6,674 bases of DNA from Planctomycetales bacterium (lineage in GTDB: Bacteria; Planctomycetota; Planctomycetia; Pirellulales; Thermoguttaceae). Below, piece by piece: positions 1 through 6,674 of the stretch (the first letter of the stretch is position 1; each line of letters starts with the position of its first letter). The translations under genes and the position numbers were made by a program. The stretch spans positions 1 to 6,674 of the forward strand of contig SKZG01000535.1 of NCBI GenBank assembly GCA_007127495.1, in the 5' to 3' direction. Under the pieces are notes generated by a model. It searched no databases. It saw only the letters and a list, made by a program, of their open reading frames with translations, and was not told the origin of the DNA.

Positions 1-30
1 ACACCCCACAAAGTCCCCCATTTTCGTCGC

Positions 31-37
31 AGGGAGG
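31..37 (+). promoter_or_regulatory. Ribosome binding site of the beta-barrel gene
   Basis: The sequence AGGGAGG is a near-perfect anti-16S match, 7 bases before the ATG at 45. It decides the start at 45 over an out-of-frame ATG at 40, which would lie only 2 bases from this site and opens a frame that stops at 57. No convincing -35/-10 pair is visible in the 30 bases upstream, so the promoter probably lies outside the window. Confidence 0.75.
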
Positions 38-44
38 CGATGCA

Positions 45-1274
45 ATGCTCCGACTAATCCGTTTCGCTTGTCGCGCTGCCGCGGCGCTGCTAGGTGCCAT
101 GGGGCTTTCCGCCGCCCTCGCCGCAGCACCGCAGCCGTGGACACTGCCACAACCGCAAGTCCTTCAGAGCCATGGAATTCGGGTCGGCGGGTGGCTGCAA
201 CAGGGCATCACGTTCAATTCACGAAACCCCGCCGACGGGTACAACGGACCGATCGCCACCAACGATTGGGATGGTGAATATCAGTTGAACCAATTATGGC
301 TCTACCTGAGCAGGCCGACGAATACCGGCGGCTGTGGTTGGGATTGGGGCGGCCATATCGACCTGGTGTATGGCACCGACTGGCGGTATGGAGTCAACTA
401 CGGCCTCGAAGATCGCATCAACGGCGCGGGTCAGTCCTATGGCCTGGTCATCCCCCAGGCCTATCTGGAGGTGGCATATAACCACCTGACGATCCGCGGC
501 GGCCATTTTGCCGGAATCTTGGGGTACGAAGTCGTGCCCGCCGTGCTCAACCCCTTCTACTCCCACTCCTATGCCATGAGCTATACGGAACCGCTTTTGG
601 TGACCGGGCTGATGGCCGACTACCAGCTTACCGAGCAATGGCTCGTGCAGGCCGGCTTTCATCGCGGTTGGATGATGTGGGAAGATATCAACAATGCGCT
701 TGATTTCATGGGCGGGCTGCGTTATACGTCCCTGAGCAAGCACACCTCGTTGGCCTACGCCGTTTCGGTAGGGCCGCAGGACCCCGGGGGTGAGCACAAT
801 CGCTTCGCCTCCAGCCTGGTTTGGAAACAGAAGTTCACCGAGCGGTTCGATTACATTCTCCAGCACAACCTAGGCTTTGAAGAACGCACCTCCGCCGACG
901 GACGCCAGGCGGAATGGTACGGCATCAATCAGTACTTCTTGTACTCGCTGAACCCGAAGTGGACAGCGGGCATTCGTATGGAATGGCTTCGCGACGTCCA
1001 CGGAACGCGCGTGTGGGGGCTGGGAAATATGCCGTGGGCGGCAGGCCGAGCATGGGACGGCGGAACGCCTGGCGCCACGAGCTTCGCCGGCGACTTCTAC
1101 GCACTCACCGCCGGACTGCAATGGCGCCCCTTGCCCAACTGGCTTGTCCGCCCCGAGGTCCGATGGGACTGGTACGACGGGCCACGCGACCCGGTGAACA
1201 GCGAGTTTCCGTTCAACGCCGGCAACAGCCGGGACCAGACTACCTTCGCTATGGACGTGATCCTGACATACTGA
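45..1274 (+). CDS. Outer-membrane beta-barrel protein (BBP2/OmpL-like porin family)
   Basis: This 409-residue protein is predicted to be exported to the outer membrane and form a beta-barrel, probably a porin-like channel; its substrate is unknown. Residues 1-28 look like a Sec signal peptide: Arg residues at 3, 6 and 10, a hydrophobic Ala/Leu core (11-26), and an Ala-Leu-Ala / Ala-Ala-Ala cleavage region at about 24-28. The mature part is rich in Trp, Tyr and Gly with alternating hydrophobic strands, for example LNQLWLYLSRP (81-91), WDWGGHIDLVYGTDWRYG (99-116), QAYLEVAYNHLTIRGGHF (138-155), and later strands around 225-243, 255-278, 291-312 and 352-377. The chain ends in FAMDVILTY; a terminal aromatic residue is the usual barrel-assembly signal. 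GWLQQGITFN (49-58) and NGP (67-69) match my memory of planctomycete barrels annotated as putative beta-barrel porin-2. The start is supported by the AGGGAGG site 7 bases upstream. A hairpin follows the stop at once, and treZ appears to have its own promoter, so co-transcription with trehalose genes is doubtful. The barrel is secure; the family assignment is fairly sure; the function is unknown. Confidence 0.85.
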   Translation: MLRLIRFACRAAAALLGAMGLSAALAAAPQPWTLPQPQVLQSHGIRVGGWLQQGITFNSRNPADGYNGPIATNDWDGEYQLNQLWLYLSRPTNTGGCGWDWGGHIDLVYGTDWRYGVNYGLEDRINGAGQSYGLVIPQAYLEVAYNHLTIRGGHFAGILGYEVVPAVLNPFYSHSYAMSYTEPLLVTGLMADYQLTEQWLVQAGFHRGWMMWEDINNALDFMGGLRYTSLSKHTSLAYAVSVGPQDPGGEHNRFASSLVWKQKFTERFDYILQHNLGFEERTSADGRQAEWYGINQYFLYSLNPKWTAGIRMEWLRDVHGTRVWGLGNMPWAAGRAWDGGTPGATSFAGDFYALTAGLQWRPLPNWLVRPEVRWDWYDGPRDPVNSEFPFNAGNSRDQTTFAMDVILTY

Positions 1275-1311
1275 TTCGGGCCGGCCATACTCGTCGCAGG
1301 GCGGTCCCGAA
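1275..1311 (+). terminator. Strong hairpin directly after the barrel gene, possible terminator
   Basis: Starting at the first base after the stop codon, TTCGGG (1275-1280) pairs with CCCGAA (1306-1311). The stem continues, after a bulged T at 1305, with CCG (1281-1283) against CGG (1302-1304), then a G-G mismatch and CC/GG (1285-1286 with 1299-1300), closing a 12-base loop (1287-1298). There is no T-run after the stem, so it is not a canonical intrinsic terminator. It could still end or stabilise the upstream transcript. This comes from hand pairing, not a folding calculation. Confidence 0.45.
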
Positions 1312-1318
1312 GTTGTCG

Positions 1319-1361
1319 CACGGGCATCGTGCCCCGTAGCATCCATCAGCAGGATGCCCCA
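1319..1361 (+). repeat. Degenerate double palindrome (REP/BIME-like), 5' copy
   Basis: CACGGGCATCGTGCCC (1319-1334) differs by one base from the matching 16 bases of the element at 6564-6607 read on the opposite strand. GCAGGATGCCC (1349-1359) matches the other half of that element exactly. The two halves are separated by 14 bases here, close to the spacing in the 3' copy. Unit one still folds, GGGCA/TGCCC around a TCG loop. Unit two has lost the two leading G residues needed for its own stem, but GCATCC (1339-1344) can pair with GGATGC (1352-1357), and GGGCATC (1322-1328) with GATGCCC (1353-1359). The copy lies between the terminator-like hairpin and the treZ promoter. I read it as a decayed copy of the same mobile palindromic element, or less likely as a convergent GC-rich hairpin. 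Confidence 0.6.
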
Positions 1362-1375
1362 TGGTGCGGCAGGGC

Positions 1376-1404
1376 GCAGTTCTTTTGCGGCTCGTGTGTA
1401 TAAT
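1376..1404 (+). promoter_or_regulatory. Probable sigma-70-type promoter for treZ-treY
   Basis: A perfect TATAAT lies at 1399-1404 inside otherwise GC-rich intergenic DNA, followed by CGTTTT. The hexamer at the ideal 17-base spacing (1376-1381, GCAGTT) is a poor -35 match, and no canonical extended -10 TG is in register (TGTG precedes it, one base off). Transcription would begin near 1411, leaving a leader of about 55 bases before the preferred treZ start at 1467. The evidence is one exact hexamer in the right place. Confidence 0.5.
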
Positions 1405-1466
1405 CGTTTTCGGGTGGCCGTCGCGCAACACCGCCGGACTCGATCATGCCCCGGAGACCATGCACC

Positions 1467-3350
1467 ATGAATCGAAACGCTTTGCCCAGCAATGGGACCT
1501 TTGAGAACCCGGTTCACCGGCCGCAGGGGGCGATTCGCCTAGCCGACGGCTCGGTCGAGTGGCGCCTATGGGCGCCCAAGGCCGGGCAGGTGCAGCTCAT
1601 CCTCCAGCGCGACGGGCATCGCGAAGGCTACCTGATGGTTCCAGAGCCTTACGGGTATTTTGTCTTCCGCCATAGCGACGTTCCTCACGGTGCCCGGTAT
1701 GCTTATGCCCTGGATGACGGCGGCAAACGCCCCGATCCGGCGTCGCGGTGGCAGCCCGACGGCGTGCATGACCCCTCGGCTGTGTTCTTTCCCGACGATT
1801 ACCAATGGTCCGATTCCGGCTGGACAGGCGTCTCACGCGAGGAATTGGTCATTTACGAACTGCATGTGGGCACGTTCACGCCGGAAGGCACGTTCGAGGC
1901 CGTCGTGCCGCGGTTGCGACAACTGAAGGAGTTGGGCGTTACGGCAATCGAGATCATGCCGGTTGCCCAGTTTCCCGGCACGCGGAATTGGGGCTACGAC
2001 GGGGTCTATCCCTACGCGGTACAGAACAGCTACGGCGGCCCCCGCGCAATGCAGCGGTTGGTCGACGCGGCCCACGGACAAGGGCTGGCTGTGTTCCTCG
2101 ACGTCGTGTACAACCATTTTGGGCCGGAGGGATGTTATCTGGCACAGTTCGGCCCGTACTTCACCGACCGGTATCACACGCCCTGGGGCGATGCGGTGAA
2201 CTATGACGGGCCGGACAGCGATCCGGTCCGCCGGTTCGCCATCGAAAACGCGCGCATGTGGGTACGCGATTTCCATGTGGACGGGCTGCGGCTCGACGCG
2301 GTCCATGCCATCTACGACTTCAGCGCCCGCCACATCCTTGCCGAACTTCAGGAGGGCGTGCAGGAGGTTGCCCGCGAGCAACGAAGAACCGTCCACGTCA
2401 TCGCCGAGACCCACCAGAACGACGTTCGCCTGATCGATCCGGCTGAGCGGCACGGCTATGGGCTGGACGGCGTGTGGAGCGACGATTTTCATCACAGCGT
2501 GCGTGTACTTCTCACGGGCAATCGGGAGGGGTACTATCGGGATTTCGGCTACCCGGAACACGTGGCCAAAGCGATGGATCGGGTCTTCGTCTACGACGGC
2601 CAGTACAGCCCTTTCCGTCGCCGCCGACACGGCAACCGGGTAGGCGGTCGCGATCGGTCGCAGTTCGTCGTGTGTGTTCACAACCATGACCAGGTGGGAA
2701 ATCGGGCCTTGGGCGACCGCTCTGCGTGCTACTTGCCGGAGGCGGCCCAGCGATTGGCATGCGGATTGCTCCTCATTTCCCCGTGTGTGCCTCTGTTATT
2801 CATGGGCGAGGAGTATGGTGAGCAGCGCCCCTTCCCGTTCTTCTGTTCCTTTGGCGACGCCGAATTGATCGAGGCGGTGCGACGAGGGCGGCGGGAGGAG
2901 TTTGCCGCGCTGGAGTTCAAGTGGGGTGACCAGATTCCCGACCCCCAGGACCCCGCCACCTTCGATGCCGCAAAGCTTACGTGGCAGTGGCCGGAAGGCA
3001 CGTTCCACGCAGAAATACGCCGGCTCTATGCCGATTTGCTCATCGCGCGGCGAACCTGGCCGGGGCTGATCGATCGGGGCTGGACCACGGCCAGGGTCGT
3101 GAGGCCCGGTGCAGCGGATGCCGATGCCATGGAAGCCCCGGCGGTGGTGGTTGTCGAGCGAGGCCGGGAGCCCGGCCTGATAGCCTGGGCCAACCTCAAC
3201 GAACGCCGGATGCCGCTGCCCGATGAAGTGCCCGGCGGCGACCGATTGCTGAGCACGGAGGCCGGGGTGTACGGCGGCCCGCGCGACATGGGCGCGCCGG
3301 TCGATGATTTGTTGCCATACGAGTTGGTCATTTGGGGCGAAGCAGTATAA
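1467..3350 (+). CDS. treZ: Malto-oligosyltrehalose trehalohydrolase (GH13_10)
   Basis: This cytoplasmic enzyme (EC 3.2.1.141) hydrolyses the alpha-1,4 bond next to the trehalosyl end of maltooligosyl-trehalose, releasing trehalose and a shortened maltodextrin that can re-enter the TreY cycle. In the 627-residue product, residues about 17-95 form an N-terminal CBM48/E-set-like domain (VEWRLWAPKAGQVQLIL, then PDPASRWQPDGVHDPSA). The GH13 barrel follows with WGYDGVYPYAVQ (175-186), region I DVVYNH (212-217), region II GLRLDAVH with nucleophile D277, region III VIAETHQND with acid/base E314, and region IV HNHDQVGNR with D408, then LLFMGEEYGE and a C-terminal beta domain. FHVDGLRLDAVHAIYD and the NHDQ site separate TreZ from branching enzymes. 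The length is slightly above that of common TreZ proteins as I recall them. I chose the ATG at 1467 because GGAG (1453-1456) lies 10 bases upstream and homology begins only later; the in-frame ATG at 1446, which adds 7 residues, is the alternative. treY follows after 38 bases, completing the pathway. Confidence 0.97.
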   Translation: MNRNALPSNGTFENPVHRPQGAIRLADGSVEWRLWAPKAGQVQLILQRDGHREGYLMVPEPYGYFVFRHSDVPHGARYAYALDDGGKRPDPASRWQPDGVHDPSAVFFPDDYQWSDSGWTGVSREELVIYELHVGTFTPEGTFEAVVPRLRQLKELGVTAIEIMPVAQFPGTRNWGYDGVYPYAVQNSYGGPRAMQRLVDAAHGQGLAVFLDVVYNHFGPEGCYLAQFGPYFTDRYHTPWGDAVNYDGPDSDPVRRFAIENARMWVRDFHVDGLRLDAVHAIYDFSARHILAELQEGVQEVAREQRRTVHVIAETHQNDVRLIDPAERHGYGLDGVWSDDFHHSVRVLLTGNREGYYRDFGYPEHVAKAMDRVFVYDGQYSPFRRRRHGNRVGGRDRSQFVVCVHNHDQVGNRALGDRSACYLPEAAQRLACGLLLISPCVPLLFMGEEYGEQRPFPFFCSFGDAELIEAVRRGRREEFAALEFKWGDQIPDPQDPATFDAAKLTWQWPEGTFHAEIRRLYADLLIARRTWPGLIDRGWTTARVVRPGAADADAMEAPAVVVVERGREPGLIAWANLNERRMPLPDEVPGGDRLLSTEAGVYGGPRDMGAPVDDLLPYELVIWGEAV

Positions 3351-3370
3351 GAGACAGCCGCTCGCCCGTG

Positions 3371-3380
3371 GGAAGAGGAG
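3371..3380 (+). promoter_or_regulatory. Ribosome binding site of treY
   Basis: The purine-rich GGAAGAGGAG ends 8 bases before the ATG at 3389. It favours that start over the open frame's upstream TTG at 3332, which would overlap the end of treZ and add 19 residues with no family resemblance. No promoter or terminator is visible in the 38-base treZ-treY gap, consistent with one mRNA for both genes. Confidence 0.75.
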
Positions 3381-3388
3381 TCGTCGCA

Positions 3389-6300
3389 ATGAACAACCTT
3401 TGCCCCTTGCATGCCGAGGTGGCGGCCGCAGTTTGGAAGACCTTAGCTCAACGTCGCGTCTTGCCCCGCGCCACCTATCGGCTGCAGTTCCACAGGGACT
3501 ACCTCACGTTCCGCGACGCGGCGGCCTTGGTGCCCTACCTGAGCCGGCTAGGAATCAGCCACGTGTACGCTTCGCCTTACCTGAAGGCAAGAGCCGGCAG
3601 CGAACATGGCTACGCCATCGTCGACTACACTCGCCTTGACCCGGAATTGGGTACGGAAGCCGACTTCGAGGCGTTTGCCGCGGCACTTCACAAATGCGGC
3701 ATGGGGCAAATTCTTGACGTCGTACCCAACCACATGAGCGCCGCTCCCGGCGAGAATCCCTGGTGGACCGACGTGCTGGAGAACGGACCGAGTTCGCCGT
3801 ATGCCGATTTTTTCGACATCGACTGGACGCCGGTGAAGGAGGAACTGCGAGGCAAGGTCCTTTTTCCCGTACTCGGGCGGCAGTTCGGCGAGGCGCTGGA
3901 GGCCGGCGAACTAAAGCTTTACTGCCGTGACGGCGCATTTGCCATCGACTACTATGGGCGGGCATTGCCGATCGATCCGGGTACCTACGGCGACATTGTG
4001 ACCCTTGGGCTGGAGGAACTCCGACAGGCCATGCCCGAGGATTCCGAGGAAGTGCGCGAACTGGAAAGCATCGCCACGGCCATTGAACATCTTCCCGACC
4101 GGAACGAGGCTGGGCTGGACGCTGTTCGGGAGCGACAGCGTGAGAAGGAGGTGATTAAGGGCCGTATTGCCGAATTGATGAAGACCGCACCGCAGGTCGC
4201 AAGGTTCATCAGGACGAACATCGACCGATTCAACGGGACGGTGGGCGACCACAACAGCTTCGACCGCCTCGAGCGGTTGCTGAACGCTCAGGCATATCGG
4301 TTGTCGCACTGGAAGGCGGCTTCCGACGAGATCAATTTTCGGCGTTTCTTCGACATCAACGAACTCGCCTCGGTGTGCATGGAGGAGAAAGAGGTCTTTG
4401 ACCAGAGCCACACACTGGTGTTCGATCTGTTGGCGCGGGCCCGGGTCGACGGGCTGCGCATCGACCACGTCGACGGCCTTTTCGATCCGCTGGAATACTT
4501 GGGGCGACTGCAGCGAGGATATGTGCATGCTTCGGCACAGCGCGAGTTCGAGGCCCGCTTGCCTGCCACACCCGCCCAGGATCGGGGCGGCCCGGCTTCG
4601 GGCGCGGCGGGCGGCGCGCGCGCCCATCTCACGTGGGACGAGGCCGGATCGGCAATCGTGGAGCACGTTTGGGCCGATTTGAACAAACGAATCAACGGCC
4701 ACGATCCCTTGCATCGAAACTCACTGCCGCTGTACGTGCTGGTCGAAAAGATCCTCGGGCCCGAGGAGCCGTTGCCGTCGGAGTGGCCGGTCGCCGGCAC
4801 CACCGGATACGATTTTCTCAACTCCGTCGGCGGCCTCTTTGTCGATCCGGGCGGACTGGGGCCGTTGCGGAAGATGTACCGCCGTTTCACGACCGAGCCG
4901 ATCGACTTCCATGAGGTGGCTTACCAGTGCAAACTGCTGATCCTCCGGGTGGCGATGTCGAGCGAATTGCACCTGCTCGCCCACCGACTGAACCGCCTCT
5001 CGGAGCGGCATCGCTTGTATCGCGATTTTACGCTCAATTCCCTGCTTCGGGTGCTGCGCGAGATTCTGGCGTTCTTTCCCGTGTATCGAACGTACATTGG
5101 CGGTGGGGTGGTCAGCGAGCGCGATCACGAAGTCATCGCACGGGCCGTCGCGCGCGCCAAGCGGCGCAACCCGGCCATGGACGCCGCCGAGTTCGATTTC
5201 GTTCGCGACGTACTCCTGCTCGAACAGCCGCCTCGGTTGGACGACGACAGCCGGCGTCAGCGCGAATTCTTCGTCGGCCGATTCCAGCAGGTCACAAGCC
5301 CTGTGATGGCCAAGGGCGTGGAGGATACGGCGTTTTATCGTTATTATCCGCTGGCTTCGGCCAACGAGGTGGGCGGGGATCCGGCCCGAGCGGCGATATC
5401 GGTCGACCAGTTCCACGAGGACAATCGCAGACGATCCATCGAGCATCCGGGGTCGATGGTTTGCACCTCGACGCATGACACAAAACGTAGCGAGGATGTT
5501 CGGGCGCGCATCAATGTCCTTTCCGAAATCCCGCACCAGTGGCGCGCTAACGTGACGCGTTGGGCACGAATAAACCGCCGATTCCGGCGCGAAGTGGACG
5601 GCTTGCCGGCCCCGAGCCGGAATGACGAGTACCTTTTGTACCAGACCCTGGTCGGGATCTGGCCCCTCGACCCACTTGACGAGACCGGGCACGAACAGAT
5701 CGTCGATCGCATAGTGCGCTACATGGAAAAGGCCACCCACGAGGCCAAGTTGCGCACAAGCTGGATTTCGCCCAACCCCAACTACGACGAGGCCGTCACC
5801 CGTTTCGTTCGCGACGTGCTGCGAAATGAACCAGGCAATCGGTTCCTCCCGGCATTAGGCCAATTCTGCGACAGCACGGTCGATTGGGGCCTTTACTCGG
5901 CATTGTCGCAGAAACTGCTGAAACTCACCTCGCCCGGCGTGCCCGACCTCTATCAAGGGCAGGAGGTTTGGGCGTTTCATCTGGTCGACCCCGACAACCG
6001 CGGTCCGGTCGATTTCGACCGCAATCGATGGTTGCTGGGTGAAATCGAGTCGCGGTCAGCCGAAAGCGAAAGCTTGGCGGCGTTGGCGCTGGAACTCGGC
6101 GCTGCGCCGCGCGACGCGCGCCTGAAGCTTTTCGTCACATGGCGCACGCTTCAATTCCGTCGCGACCATGCACAACTATTCGAGGGCGGGTGCTACGAAC
6201 CACTCGGTGTGGACGGCGAGAAGGCGGAGCATGTGTGCGCATTCGCGCGGCGAATGCCGGCGACCGAGGGCGGCGCGGATCAAGTAGCCGTCGTCATTGT

Positions 6301-6532
6301 GCCGCGGCTCCTCGCCCAACTGACGCCACAAAGGACGGACGGCACCCTACCCCGGCCCTTGGGGAACGCCGCCTGGAAAGACACGCGGGTGGTGCTCCCG
6401 GAATCGGTTCCGACGTCGTTGCGCAACATTTTCACGGGCGCGGCGTGGACGGTGGAATCGCGGGAAATACCGCTAAGCCGGGCGCTGGCAGAATTTCCCG
6501 TGGCCCTCTTCGAACTGGGCGACGACACGTGA
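3389..6532 (+). CDS. treY: Malto-oligosyltrehalose synthase (GH13_26)
   Basis: This cytoplasmic intramolecular transglucosylase (EC 5.4.99.15) turns the reducing-end alpha-1,4 linkage of a maltodextrin into alpha,alpha-1,1, making maltooligosyl-trehalose for TreZ. The 1047-residue product opens with ATYRLQFHRDYLTFRDA, LGISHVYASPYLKARAGSEHGY and region I DVVPNHM (110-116). Region II GLRIDHVDGLFDP carries nucleophile D359, VEKILGPEE carries acid/base E453, and CTSTHDTKRSEDVRAR carries the third carboxylate D697. SPVMAKGVEDTAFYRY (637-652) and GVPDLYQGQEVW with LVDPDNRGPVDFD near 850-876 are TreY hallmarks, and the chain ends in a short beta-rich tail. It is clearly longer than classical TreY (about 720-780 residues in Sulfolobus and Arthrobacter, from memory). 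The extra length includes a charged helical stretch (about 210-280) and a segment between D359 and E453 containing a Pro/Gly/Ala-rich linker (392-411). The start at 3389 is set by its ribosome binding site. No frameshift or missing catalytic residue is seen, so it should be active. Confidence 0.97.
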   Translation: MNNLCPLHAEVAAAVWKTLAQRRVLPRATYRLQFHRDYLTFRDAAALVPYLSRLGISHVYASPYLKARAGSEHGYAIVDYTRLDPELGTEADFEAFAAALHKCGMGQILDVVPNHMSAAPGENPWWTDVLENGPSSPYADFFDIDWTPVKEELRGKVLFPVLGRQFGEALEAGELKLYCRDGAFAIDYYGRALPIDPGTYGDIVTLGLEELRQAMPEDSEEVRELESIATAIEHLPDRNEAGLDAVRERQREKEVIKGRIAELMKTAPQVARFIRTNIDRFNGTVGDHNSFDRLERLLNAQAYRLSHWKAASDEINFRRFFDINELASVCMEEKEVFDQSHTLVFDLLARARVDGLRIDHVDGLFDPLEYLGRLQRGYVHASAQREFEARLPATPAQDRGGPASGAAGGARAHLTWDEAGSAIVEHVWADLNKRINGHDPLHRNSLPLYVLVEKILGPEEPLPSEWPVAGTTGYDFLNSVGGLFVDPGGLGPLRKMYRRFTTEPIDFHEVAYQCKLLILRVAMSSELHLLAHRLNRLSERHRLYRDFTLNSLLRVLREILAFFPVYRTYIGGGVVSERDHEVIARAVARAKRRNPAMDAAEFDFVRDVLLLEQPPRLDDDSRRQREFFVGRFQQVTSPVMAKGVEDTAFYRYYPLASANEVGGDPARAAISVDQFHEDNRRRSIEHPGSMVCTSTHDTKRSEDVRARINVLSEIPHQWRANVTRWARINRRFRREVDGLPAPSRNDEYLLYQTLVGIWPLDPLDETGHEQIVDRIVRYMEKATHEAKLRTSWISPNPNYDEAVTRFVRDVLRNEPGNRFLPALGQFCDSTVDWGLYSALSQKLLKLTSPGVPDLYQGQEVWAFHLVDPDNRGPVDFDRNRWLLGEIESRSAESESLAALALELGAAPRDARLKLFVTWRTLQFRRDHAQLFEGGCYEPLGVDGEKAEHVCAFARRMPATEGGADQVAVVIVPRLLAQLTPQRTDGTLPRPLGNAAWKDTRVVLPESVPTSLRNIFTGAAWTVESREIPLSRALAEFPVALFELGDDT

Positions 6533-6563
6533 CGCGAGAGGAAAATATGTCTTTGCCGTACCC

Positions 6564-6607
6564 TGGGCATCCTGCCCATCGGTATTTTCACGGGCAAGAT
6601 GCCCGTG
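6564..6607 (-). repeat. Double palindrome (REP/BIME-like element), 3' copy
   Basis: Two perfect hairpins lie in inverted arrangement, starting 31 bases after the treY stop. The first is TGGGC-ATCCT-GCCCA (6564-6578, 5-bp stem, 5-base loop). The second is CACGGGC-AAGAT-GCCCGTG (6589-6607, 7-bp stem, 5-base loop). A 10-base spacer (6579-6588) separates them. The reverse complement of the second unit's core (GGGCATCTTGCCC) differs from the first unit's core (GGGCATCCTGCCC) at one loop position, so the units are inverted copies of each other. No T-run follows on either strand, so it is not a typical intrinsic terminator, though the hairpins could protect the 3' end of the treY mRNA. Translated, it gives GHPAHRYFHGQDARAP (+) and STGILPV (-), strings I remember as common in spurious hypothetical proteins of planctomycetes and verrucomicrobia. 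It is called on the minus strand to match the orientation of the copy at 1319-1361. Confidence 0.8.
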
Positions 6608-6674
6608 CTCCAAAAGCGCAATAACGGCCCGCGGTGAGTACATCTTCCAAGGGATCACGGTCTACTAGTTTCGG

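Noticed and set aside
24..1301. 11-base direct repeat TCGTCGCAGGG at 24-34 and 1291-1301, upstream and downstream of the barrel gene
   Set aside because: Exact repeats of this length are expected several times by chance in a window this size, and the downstream copy is in the hairpin loop and stem. It gives no support for target-site duplication.
870..1517. 215-codon open frame on the - strand spanning the end of the barrel gene, the intergenic gap and the start of treZ
   Set aside because: It runs antisense through two real genes and the hairpin-rich gap, and its translation is low-information Arg/Ala/Gly/Pro-rich sequence.
1833..2687. 284-codon open frame on the - strand inside treZ
   Set aside because: It is antisense to the conserved catalytic barrel of treZ and has no recognisable motifs; it is a compositional shadow.
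3332..3388. TTG start at 3332 extending TreY by 19 residues and overlapping treZ
   Set aside because: It lacks family resemblance, while the ATG at 3389 has a strong ribosome binding site 8 bases upstream.
4721..5740. 339-codon open frame on the - strand inside treY
   Set aside because: It lies antisense to conserved treY sequence, shows no domain I recognise, and long antisense frames are expected in GC-rich DNA.
6547..6624. 25-codon reading frame starting MSLPYPGHPAH, with GAGAGG 5 bases before its ATG and 14 bases after the treY stop
   Set aside because: Most of the peptide is a translation of the palindromic repeat at 6564-6607, the classic source of spurious small proteins. The purine run is not enough to call it a gene.
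6608..6674. Possible start of another gene on either strand at the right edge
   Set aside because: Only 67 bases are available, with no motif, promoter or credible coding signal, so nothing can be supported.

Overview
The window is a GC-rich bacterial segment whose three convincing genes all lie on the + strand: an outer-membrane beta-barrel protein (45-1274), malto-oligosyltrehalose trehalohydrolase treZ (1467-3350) and malto-oligosyltrehalose synthase treY (3389-6532). The best guess for the source is a planctomycete, perhaps of the Pirellulales. The reasons are the barrel, which has the Gly-Trp, NGP and LNQLWLYL motifs I associate with the large planctomycete BBP2/OmpL-like porin families, and the intergenic palindromic repeat, whose translation reads as the TGILPV / GQDARA strings that recur in genomes of the Planctomycetes-Verrucomicrobia-Lentisphaerae group. 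Both points rest on memory of the families, not on a search.

Layout. Positions 1-44 hold a strong ribosome binding site for the barrel gene but no clear promoter. The barrel gene ends at 1274, and a long hairpin (1275-1311) follows directly. The 192-base gap before treZ then carries a degenerate double palindrome (1319-1361) and a perfect TATAAT -10 box (1399-1404) with a weak -35. This suggests that treZ-treY is a transcription unit separate from the barrel gene. Only 38 bases separate treZ and treY, and they contain a good ribosome binding site, so the two are almost certainly co-transcribed. After treY (6533-6674) there is a second, better preserved copy of the double palindrome (6564-6607). 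Beyond it, 67 bases show nothing recognisable.

Function. TreY rearranges the reducing end of an alpha-1,4-glucan into an alpha,alpha-1,1 (trehalose) linkage, and TreZ then cleaves off free trehalose. Together they make trehalose from glycogen or maltodextrins without phosphorylated intermediates, typically for osmotic or desiccation protection. No debranching enzyme (treX/glgX) or other trehalose gene lies in the window. All three GH13 catalytic residues are present in both enzymes.

The most notable non-coding signal is that two related REP/BIME-like double palindromes in opposite orientation bracket the treZ-treY operon. No undescribed multi-gene system, CRISPR array, tRNA, rRNA or transposase was seen.
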